NCBI GenBank assembly: GCA_947500005.1
Contig: CANMQJ010000028.1
Coordinates: forward strand, 1-39,390
Reading direction: 5' to 3'
Origin: an uncultured Paracoccaceae bacterium
GTDB taxonomy: Bacteria; Pseudomonadota; Alphaproteobacteria; Rhodobacterales; Rhodobacteraceae
Length of the DNA: 39,390 nt
The first letter of the stretch is position 1, and each line of letters starts with the position of its first letter. The notes below the pieces were generated by a model. It was not told the origin of the DNA and made no database searches. It saw nothing but the letters and a program-made list of their open reading frames with translations. The translations under genes and the position numbers were made by a program. This document shows, piece by piece, positions 32,657-39,390 of the stretch.

Positions 32657-32863
32657 TCAGTCCTGGGGATCCTTCGCGCTCGGCGGGAACATCACCAGCT
32701 CCGAGACCGCGACGGGGAAGTCGAGCTTGAGGCTGAAGAACTCCGAGCCATCCCCATTGCGGGTGTTGCGGAACATCGCACCCACGCGCTGAAAACGGGT
32801 GCGCTCCTGGCCATCGGTGTCGGTGAACTTGACGGGGACGGTGGCGACGTAGTGGTTGGTCAT
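32657..32863 (-). CDS. Small plasmid-associated hypothetical protein
   Basis: The 68-residue protein starts at ATG 32863 with GGAGAG upstream; the open frame continues to 32998 but that part has no ribosome-binding site. The sequence (VKFTDTDGQERTRFQRVGAMFRN and EFFSLKLDFPVAVSELVMFPP) reads as a compact beta-rich domain. I associate such genes with alphaproteobacterial plasmids next to mob regions, without a known role. Transcription would run toward the candidate oriT. Confidence 0.65.
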   Translation of the reverse strand: MTNHYVATVPVKFTDTDGQERTRFQRVGAMFRNTRNGDGSEFFSLKLDFPVAVSELVMFPPSAKDPQD

Positions 32864-33398
32864 TTGGGTCTCTCCTTTTTGCGATGGGGATCTGCCAGCA
32901 CGGGGGCAAGAGGCCCGGTCGCAAGTGCAAATGCGGAGGGTTCGCGGCTCCGCCGTGGAAGCCGTATTTGTGCTTGCCGAAGCGTGAGCTGAGGGCACGA
33001 TTGGGCCGACCCCGTGCGATCCACATCTATGAGCAAAAAGGAGTGATCCGGATGACCCCTGCCATCACGCCGCAGCCACCTTCCGCGTCCTAGTTCCGCC
33101 GATCCTGGCCGGGGTGCTGATGGAGCCCGCCCGCGTGGATGCGATGTTCCGAAACACCCCCCGAGGGTTGTGCAGGTCTTCAGCCTCATGTGCGACGTTT
33201 CGACCCCTCGGTCTTGCGCTGCTGACGATGTGCGAGGTGCGCACCATCCCCAGCCCGTACCGATGCGGATGGGCCGAACTCTGACGGGCTGGGTAGAGGG
33301 ATGACGGTGCTGGACGCCGTGAGCTGCCGATCAAGTGTGACCGATCGCACGCGCCATGAGAAATGACGAAAGGGCCGCCCGAAGGCGACCCTCTCAAT
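32864..33398. other. 535-base gap without a supported gene
   Basis: Several open frames cross this GC-rich stretch but none has a ribosome-binding site, motif or protein-like composition that I can defend. Its last 35 bases hold the terminator of the DUF2493 gene. A promoter for the 68-residue gene is expected near its left end but no clear -35/-10 was seen. Confidence 0.5.
33366..33392 (-). terminator. Rho-independent terminator of the DUF2493 gene
   Basis: On the minus strand GGGTCGCC, a TTCG tetraloop and GGCGGCCC form an 8-pair stem (one G-T pair) at 33391-33372. It is followed by TTTCGTC. It starts 7 bases after the stop at 33399. The UUCG loop and trailing T residues make this the clearest intrinsic terminator in the window. 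Confidence 0.75.
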
Positions 33399-34328
33399 TC
33401 ACTCCTGCGACGCCGTCTTCGCCGGGTCAGCAACCCGCATGACCGTCAGGCCTTTCGCTTCCGCCTTCTGCCCGAGGTTCAGCGCGACCCCGTTGCCGCC
33501 GAAGAGGACAACCCCCGTCGCTGCGAACTTGTCGTCCAGCATTTCGTCGTTGCACTTGAAGGGTGCCGCCCGTCCATGCGCGGACCAGCGCGGATCGAAG
33601 CGCGCCTGTGCTATCCCGCGTGCCCGGGCCCACCGAGCCGCAATCATCTCCGCGCCGTGCTTGCCACCCTTGTGGCAGAGGAAGATCTCCTGGTTGCGGT
33701 TCTGTTTGATCCGTTCGCGAACCTTGTCGAGCGTGTTGAAGATCACATCGACATCGGTCCAGTCGGTGGCGCCTGAGACGATCAGGGGCACCCCCTCGAC
33801 TTTCGACTTCTCGGCGGTTTCGCGGTCGTGCTGCTCCAGAAGCTGCCGCGCCTCGAAGACCGCCCCGGTCTCTTGCGCCCGGACGCTTGCGCGCGACCCG
33901 GCTGCCGGGATGAAGGCTTGGCCCGTCTCGACCTCGTAGCATTCCGCCGCTGCTTCGCTCATCACCTCGATGGCGCCGACAATCTCGCGCAACTGCACAA
34001 AGCGCGCCTGCGCCTCTTCGAGCGCGGTCTCGGCGATCTCCGATCCGTCGTGAGATTTTGCCAGCGCGCCGATCTTGTCGGCGGTGCGGTCGACCTCCTT
34101 GCCAAGTGCCACCTTGCGCCGCTGCAGGATCGTGGCGAGCCCATGGGCCAGCGGTTCGATCTCTGCTTCAAGCCCGGTCCCGCGCAACTGCCCGAGCAAA
34201 GCCTCGAAGCTCTCGCGGATGATGCGGTCGGTCAGGATGTGATCTTCCGGGATCGGCAGCTGCGCGTCCTTCTCGGTCAGCCCAAAAAGTTCGATCGTCT
34301 CGTAGGTGTTTGCGGTGTCGTAAGCCAT
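33399..34328 (-). CDS. DUF2493 (SLOG-like) plasmid protein
   Basis: The 309-residue protein starts at ATG 34328. The N-terminal half is helical and charged. The C-terminal third is the DUF2493 domain with LIVSGATDWTDVDVIFNTL, IFLCHKGGKHGAEMIAARWA and FGGNGVALNLGQKA, a Rossmann-like SLOG fold thought to bind nucleotides or nucleotide-derived ligands. The family is very common on alphaproteobacterial plasmids; its role is unknown. It lies alone between a terminator and a long gap. SLOG domains also occur in conflict systems, but nothing here shows that. Confidence 0.8.
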   Translation of the reverse strand: MAYDTANTYETIELFGLTEKDAQLPIPEDHILTDRIIRESFEALLGQLRGTGLEAEIEPLAHGLATILQRRKVALGKEVDRTADKIGALAKSHDGSEIAETALEEAQARFVQLREIVGAIEVMSEAAAECYEVETGQAFIPAAGSRASVRAQETGAVFEARQLLEQHDRETAEKSKVEGVPLIVSGATDWTDVDVIFNTLDKVRERIKQNRNQEIFLCHKGGKHGAEMIAARWARARGIAQARFDPRWSAHGRAAPFKCNDEMLDDKFAATGVVLFGGNGVALNLGQKAEAKGLTVMRVADPAKTASQE

Positions 34329-35153
34329 GTCTGGTCTCCAGTGTTCGGTTCCAAGGCCACCACGTGAGTGTGGGGGCATGGCCGAATGCCTGGTTTCCGA
34401 ATCTGCCCGGGTCAGGGACGGCGCAGCCGCCGGCTTGCCGGGCGCAAAAGTTTTCCGCGTGCAGCAACTGACACATGCGCGCCCTCACGCACGGAACCGC
34501 CCCAAGCCACAGGCCCCGTCCTCGCCGAAAAGTTTTGCGATCCTTGACGCGGGCTGATTTGGGGGCCATCCGGAGGATATGCTTCCACGCTCATGTGTGT
34601 GTGTTTTGACGGTAGGTTTGCCCGACCCGAGCAGGCAAACGGCCCGACCGGACGCGGGAGACGGATGCAGCGGCGGGATCGTTTTGGCCTCGGGCCAAAA
34701 CAGACCAGAGCGCAATCCGGCGGAGCGGCCAGGGAGAGACGTGCTCGCGAGGCGGGCAAACCGGGATGCCGGGTACGACGCCGCGGTGAGGCCGCATGGC
34801 CGAATGCGCGACGGACCGAAGGGCCGTTCTCCCCTGCGACACGCGCAGCCGAGCTGGGGAGGCCGCAAGGCTCTGGCCAAGGTTGATGTGCGGGCGACGC
34901 CGCTGCCGACTATAGGTATTGCTTGTCCGGGCATTCGACTTAAAGGGCGGGCGGACGTTCGCTGCGGCAGCGAAAAAAGTGAAGCAGGTCAAGAAAACCG
35001 GACGTTTGCCGTAAGATTTCGAACTGATTTGATGCGCCCTCAGCCTTTCTCGACACCGTGGCATGCCAACCCGGCTTTATCCAAATCAAGCGTCAAATTC
35101 GGTAGCGCTCGTCGCAATACTCGGCTACGATTTTACGAAAAGCAGGTGGTTGC
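34329..35153. other. 825-base intergenic region with one strong palindrome
   Basis: No convincing gene lies here. A 21-base perfect inverted repeat occurs at 34681-34701, arms GTTTTGGCC and GGCCAAAAC around TCG, with no T-run on either side. Two copies of GCATGGCCGAATGC lie at about 34377-34390 and 34794-34807. The last 200 bases before the ATPase gene at 35154 become AT-richer, marking the edge of the AAA-subtilase cargo and its likely promoter. Confidence 0.5.
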
Positions 35154-36140
35154 ATGGCACGCGGAGAACTGATGAAAAAGCTGTTGTCGAGCTACGGGCG
35201 CGACGATGAATTCCGTGGTGTTGTCGAACAGATCATCTCCGAAGAGGAAAAAAAGAACAACCGAGTGCTAGCACGGTCACTGCGCAAGGCACTGGATGGA
35301 CTGACGACACGCCCGCAAGCCAAGGGTCTTTCTCCTTTGGTGCCGTTCCCAGACGAGGCCGGAGAGTTCATCCAGCGGATCGAACCCGTTCATACGCCCG
35401 ATGACATTATCCTGACTCACGACAACATTGAGCTCTTCACTGGGCTACTGGATGAATTCCGAAAGTCCGAAACGATCAAGCGCCACGGGCTTCCCGTGCG
35501 TTCCAAACTACTGTTCTGCGGGCCACCTGGAACGGGCAAGACATTGTGTGCTGAGGTTTTTGCCGGCCAGCTGGGATTGCCGTTTTTCTTTGTCAAACTG
35601 GACAGCCTCATCTCTTCATTTTTGGGCGAGACTGCCACCAATATTCGCAAGACCTTTGAGTTTGCACGCCGCCAGCCATGCGTACTTTTTTTCGATGAAT
35701 TTGACGCGATTGCGCGGTCGCGGGAAGAAGGCAACGATCACAGTGAACTGAGACGCGTGGTCAACAGTCTTCTGATCTTCATCGATCAGATACAGCCAGG
35801 TGGTTTTCTGATTGCCGCCACTAACCTGGACGCTCACCTTGATCCCGCCATATGGCGACGCTTCGATGAAGTAGTATGGTTTGACCATCCCGACGAAGCA
35901 ATGGTCCGCAGGTATCTCACCAATGCGCTGAAAAACACCGAAACGGAGTTCGAAGCAGAGGATTTCGTTCAGAGCCTAGCTGATTATTCCTATGCCGAGC
36001 TTGAAAAAATTTGCAACCAGGCCAAGAAAATTTCTCTTCTTGATCGCCGAAAAAGCATTTCAAAGAAAGACTTTCGTGATGCCATCCGTTACGCTGAACG
36101 CCGCAGGATGCGATTAAGGAAATTATCGAACAACCAGTGA
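35154..36140 (+). CDS. AAA+ ATPase paired with a subtilase
   Basis: The 328-residue protein has a helical N-terminal region and one AAA+ domain: Walker A GPPGTGKT (123-130), Walker B FFDEFD (179-184), sensor 1 AATN (221-224) and Arg-finger region WRRFDE (234-239). It resembles the classic AAA clade (FtsH, ATAD or proteasomal type) but lacks a membrane segment and a fused protease. ATG 35154 follows AGGTGG. Its stop overlaps the subtilase start by GTGA, so the two products are made together. It is likely the NTP-driven sensor or regulator of the protease. Confidence 0.85.
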   Translation: MARGELMKKLLSSYGRDDEFRGVVEQIISEEEKKNNRVLARSLRKALDGLTTRPQAKGLSPLVPFPDEAGEFIQRIEPVHTPDDIILTHDNIELFTGLLDEFRKSETIKRHGLPVRSKLLFCGPPGTGKTLCAEVFAGQLGLPFFFVKLDSLISSFLGETATNIRKTFEFARRQPCVLFFDEFDAIARSREEGNDHSELRRVVNSLLIFIDQIQPGGFLIAATNLDAHLDPAIWRRFDEVVWFDHPDEAMVRRYLTNALKNTETEFEAEDFVQSLADYSYAELEKICNQAKKISLLDRRKSISKKDFRDAIRYAERRRMRLRKLSNNQ

Positions 36141-38479
36141 GGCCACTGTTGGCACAATACGATCATCTGCAACTGGTCAGAGCGAAAGAGCCTTTTGCAC
36201 GCCGAAAAGACGGCAGACCCGGTCCAGCGCCCAAGCCGGGAAAGGGTCACGGAGGGCAAATACGGCGCGAAGCCGATGATGCGGTCGCACGTCAACGCGC
36301 CATCCGCCCTCCCCAATTTGTCGATCCATCCCTGATTCTGAAAGTCCACATGCATGGACTGGCCATGGAGGGAGACTGGGAACAGCTTGGACTCACGCTG
36401 TTAAATACAGACGATGACAACAATATCGTCTTGTTTTCTTCAACAGATGAACTGAGCGATTTTCGCAATAGGCTGGATGCCTATGAGGGACCAACACCTG
36501 CAGGTCAGAAGAATCCGAGCTACTCCGGTTTTATCAACCGTATCGGTAGTATTAGCACACTGGAGCCGCGCGACCGTCTCGGGATCAAGATCAAGGAAGC
36601 CGGTTTTACGGAGGTTTCTGATCTTCAAGACGGCCAAGAGTACATACTCGATGTCGAACTTTGGGAGTTCGGGACGCAGGCTGCGCGTCGTCGAAAGGCA
36701 GAAGAAATCATCGCGTTCATTGAGGAGCAGGGTGGAGAGCTATACGACCACTATTCTGGGCCATCTATCACGATGATCCGGGTCAAGGCTTCAGGGCAGT
36801 CTATCAGACCGATTTTTTCTGTTCCTGAAGTAGCTTTTATTGACCTTCCACCGGAGCCGGACATCGAAGCCAATCAGATCGTCCAGTTCGCGCTAGATGA
36901 TGTTCCGCCCGTTGCGCCTCTTGACCCTGATCTGCCAATCATTGCTGTGTTGGATACGGGCGTGAACGATCATCCATTCCTCGCGGATGCGATCGTCGCG
37001 CGCGAGGCCTTTCCCAGCGAGCTCGGTGAAGCAGATATTGCCGGACACGGGACGGCAGTGGCCGGTGTTGCCGCGCTTGGTGATTTAAGGTCGCAGCTCG
37101 ACGGAACCTCTTTGCAACGTGTGGCGAGAATTATCTCGGCAAAGGTGGTAACGGACGAGCGGAAGTTTTTTGATCGTCGGACGCTGCCGAGCCAGATGAG
37201 ACAAACGATCCAGAGCCTAAATGCAAGTCATGGATGCCGGATATTCGTGATCTCTCTCGGCGACACGAAGGCTAACTTTGAGCAAGGACGCGTTGGTCCT
37301 TGGGCAACGACGCTGGATGAGTTGGCACGTGAGTTGAACGTCCTGATCTTTGTGTCAGCGGGAAACCGGCCCCCTCGTGGCGGTACATCAGTTGAGCAAG
37401 GCGTGACCCAATATCCGGGCTATCTCCTTGAAGTCGCAAACCGTGTATGTGAACCTGCTGGAGGCGCGAACATCGTGACGGTTGGTGCATTGGCTCATGC
37501 AAACGGCATTGGCCCTCAGCATGAATTTGATGCGCATATTCAGCCCATCACCGAGCGAGATGAACCTGCACCTTTCACGCGCACTGGCCCAGGCGCCGGA
37601 GGCATGACCAAACCTGATTTCGTCGACTATGGCGGGACAATGGTTTTTGATGCCGTGGCGAGGCGTTTGCAGACGGCCCCTCATCTGGCGACGGCAGGCC
37701 TGATTACAACAAACCACGATTTCTTGCGTCAATTGCTTACAAGCAAAAGCGGCACGTCTTTCGCCGCACCGATGTTAGCGAACAGGGCTGCGCAGTTGGT
37801 CAGACGTTTCCCCGGGGCATCAGCCAATCTGATCAAAGCGCTTCTGGCGAATTCCGCGACTGTTCCAGAGGCTTCCACTCGACGACTGTTGGCTCTTGAT
37901 GCGCGTGATCATTCAAGAGTCCATGGTATTGGCCTCGTCGACACCTTGCGTGCGGCCTACTCGGATGATCACCGCGTTGTTTACTTCGTGGAAGACAGTC
38001 TGGAACTGGACCATTTCGCAGTCTATCGGTTGCCAATACCGATTGAGTTTCAGACAGGAGGAAAACGCACTATTCGGGTTTCTCTGGCGTATGATCCTCC
38101 GGTGAAAAGAACCCGCGCAGAGTATATCGGCACGCGTATGAATTTTCGCCTTATTCGGGGCTGCCCGGTCGATCACGTCTTCGAGTATTTTCGCTCTCGG
38201 GTGGGAGAGGGAACGGATCCCCCAGAGATGGCGGGAAAATATGATTGTGATCTGGTGCCCAAGAAGAACGCTCGCGACAAAAACACAATCCAAAGCGCCT
38301 CGATATCGTTCTCAGCCGACACAACACAATATGGCGGTGAATATCATCTGGTAGTACGTTGCGTGGGTGGCTGGGCTATGGATCAGGAGATCCGTCAAAA
38401 CTTCGCGCTGGTAGTCGAACTGGAGCACCATGCTCAAGTGCAGCTGTATGCAAGGCTACGGCCGAGATTGCGGACCTGA
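36137..38479 (+). CDS. Subtilisin-like (S8) serine protease, cytoplasmic
   Basis: The 780-residue protein starts with GTG 36137 and has no signal peptide, so it is probably cytoplasmic. Residues 1-250 are an uncharacterised N-terminal region. The S8 catalytic triad is present: Asp273 in VLDTGV, His304 in GHGTAVAG and Ser541 in SGTSFAAP, with the oxyanion Asn in VSAGN. The C-terminal 200 residues look beta-rich. An intracellular subtilase coupled to an AAA+ ATPase resembles predicted NTP-regulated conflict systems in which target detection activates proteolysis. Substrate and trigger are unknown. Confidence 0.85.
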   Translation: MRPLLAQYDHLQLVRAKEPFARRKDGRPGPAPKPGKGHGGQIRREADDAVARQRAIRPPQFVDPSLILKVHMHGLAMEGDWEQLGLTLLNTDDDNNIVLFSSTDELSDFRNRLDAYEGPTPAGQKNPSYSGFINRIGSISTLEPRDRLGIKIKEAGFTEVSDLQDGQEYILDVELWEFGTQAARRRKAEEIIAFIEEQGGELYDHYSGPSITMIRVKASGQSIRPIFSVPEVAFIDLPPEPDIEANQIVQFALDDVPPVAPLDPDLPIIAVLDTGVNDHPFLADAIVAREAFPSELGEADIAGHGTAVAGVAALGDLRSQLDGTSLQRVARIISAKVVTDERKFFDRRTLPSQMRQTIQSLNASHGCRIFVISLGDTKANFEQGRVGPWATTLDELARELNVLIFVSAGNRPPRGGTSVEQGVTQYPGYLLEVANRVCEPAGGANIVTVGALAHANGIGPQHEFDAHIQPITERDEPAPFTRTGPGAGGMTKPDFVDYGGTMVFDAVARRLQTAPHLATAGLITTNHDFLRQLLTSKSGTSFAAPMLANRAAQLVRRFPGASANLIKALLANSATVPEASTRRLLALDARDHSRVHGIGLVDTLRAAYSDDHRVVYFVEDSLELDHFAVYRLPIPIEFQTGGKRTIRVSLAYDPPVKRTRAEYIGTRMNFRLIRGCPVDHVFEYFRSRVGEGTDPPEMAGKYDCDLVPKKNARDKNTIQSASISFSADTTQYGGEYHLVVRCVGGWAMDQEIRQNFALVVELEHHAQVQLYARLRPRLRT

Positions 38480-38613
38480 AGACCCCGACATTTTCTAGCA
38501 ATTTTTGCGCGGCTATCGGTAATCTTCGGACTAACAAACGTCAGCTTCGAGCAAGCCGCGCTGCGGCGAACTTTGCGCTCATCGAACGGCCGGAATCGGC
38601 CGAGTGTACGGCT
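38480..38613. other. Convergent gap between subtilase and rhomboid genes
   Basis: The subtilase and rhomboid genes end facing each other. A small hairpin lies at 38587-38602 (CGGCCG, GAAT, CGGCCG) without a T-run on either strand. No other feature was seen. Confidence 0.35.
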
Positions 38614-39213
38614 TCAGTCCAGATCGACGCTGCCGAGGCGCGGCGCATGGACATGCGTCCGGATTAGGAACGCAGCGCCCGCGCCCGCGATAGCGCCGAA
38701 GAGATGCGCCTCCCACGACACGCCGGGTTGGCCCGGAAGAACGCCCCAGAGAATAGAGCCATAGAGGACACCGACCACCAGTGCCGCGCCCAGCGTGATC
38801 GGGGAGCGATCCACAAGACCGCGCGCGATGAGGAAGCCGAACCAGCCGAAGACCAGCCCTGACGCTCCGATATGGATGGCGGAGCTTCCGAACAGCCAGA
38901 CAAGAGCGCCGCCGAGGCCGATCACCACGGCATTCACCGACAGCAAGCCTCGCGTGGTTGTTGCCACCAGCAGCCCACCCATCACCAGGAGCGGCGGCGT
39001 ATTGGCCATCAGGTGCGAGAAGCTCCCATGCAGGAGGGGCATAGCGATGACACCATCTAACCCGCTGCCGTGCCTGGGGATCAGGCCGAAGGCCGGGTTC
39101 AGGCCGTAGCCGGTGATCCAATTGACAACCTGAACCGCCCAGAGCAGCGCGACAAAGGCGGCAAGCGCCGCGGTGCGCCGGAAGAAGACGCGCATATGAT
39201 CCCGGTTCATCAT
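38614..39213 (-). CDS. Rhomboid-family intramembrane serine protease
   Basis: The 199-residue protein has six predicted membrane helices and the rhomboid active site: the HxxxN element in LLHGSFSHLMANTPPL, the catalytic Ser in HIGASGLVFG and the catalytic His in SWEAHLFGAIAGAGAA. The family cleaves membrane proteins within the bilayer. I chose ATG 39213; the longer frame to 39306 is not protein-like, and ATG 39210 or 39195 are possible. No strong ribosome-binding site was seen. It is not obviously part of the conjugation or defence modules. Confidence 0.88.
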   Translation of the reverse strand: MMNRDHMRVFFRRTAALAAFVALLWAVQVVNWITGYGLNPAFGLIPRHGSGLDGVIAMPLLHGSFSHLMANTPPLLVMGGLLVATTTRGLLSVNAVVIGLGGALVWLFGSSAIHIGASGLVFGWFGFLIARGLVDRSPITLGAALVVGVLYGSILWGVLPGQPGVSWEAHLFGAIAGAGAAFLIRTHVHAPRLGSVDLD

Positions 39214-39390
39214 GTTGGCGACAGTAGTCGTCCCCACAGCGCCTTCAACGGCTTTCGCGCGCTGCACAGGGTGCCACCTCCGGGAAAGGGGGTTCGCGGC
39301 GGCCAAACTCGGTGTATGCGCCGTCTCCGCCCCATTGATTTCCGCGGTTCCAGCGCGCGGCCCGAGTGGCGAGTTTTCTTCCGAGCATTC

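Overview
The window looks like part of a conjugative plasmid, or a related integrative element, from a Rhodobacterales-type alphaproteobacterium. This rests on its GC-rich codon use, a VirB/VirD4-type type IV secretion system (T4SS) with the small companion genes I associate with Roseobacter-group plasmids, a MOBP-like relaxase with a MobC-like accessory protein, and a plasmid-type DUF2493 protein. No replication or partition genes are visible, so only part of the replicon is present.

Layout. (1) 1-839: possible insertion-sequence remnant and a secreted T4SS-companion protein. (2) 840-5839: metal and transport cargo. A CmtR-like ArsR regulator diverges from an operon of a cation diffusion facilitator, lspA and two TRAP transporter subunits. 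A DUF411 protein and a Met/His-rich cytochrome c follow on the other strand. (3) 6444-7146: an XRE-type regulator and a small periplasmic protein. (4) 7248-18775: one long, tightly overlapping virB operon. Its order is companion gene, virB1, virB2, virB3, virB4, VirB7-like lipoprotein, a VirB5/transglycosylase hybrid, virB5, virB8, virB9, virB10, virB11, a DUF4177 protein, a periplasmic protein and virB6. (5) 18806-27000: a defence cluster between the secretion and mobilisation modules. It holds an unrecognised HTH-nucleotidyltransferase protein, a Gabija system (gajB plus a gajA broken in two frames) and a SPARDA-type system (short Argonaute plus DUF4365-APAZ nuclease). (6) 27193-32094: virD4/traG, relaxase and mobC on the minus strand, followed by a palindrome-rich stretch that is the best oriT candidate. 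(7) 32657-34328: plasmid accessory genes. (8) 35154-38479: an AAA+ ATPase and subtilase pair translationally coupled to each other, a second probable conflict module. (9) 38614-39213: a rhomboid protease.

How it fits together. A near-palindromic motif, consensus CGATARTATAYTATCG, lies upstream of three conjugation transcription units: the gene at 144, the virB operon at 7248 and the mobC-relaxase-virD4 operon at 32094. This suggests one regulator controls transfer. The Argonaute and Gabija genes lie directly downstream of virD4 on the same strand, so the conjugation backbone carries a compact immune cargo. The most notable signals are the SPARDA-Gabija-HTH/NTase cluster, the AAA-subtilase pair, the shared operator family and the VirB5-like protein with an inserted transglycosylase domain. 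All functional assignments come from reading motifs by eye; no database search was run.
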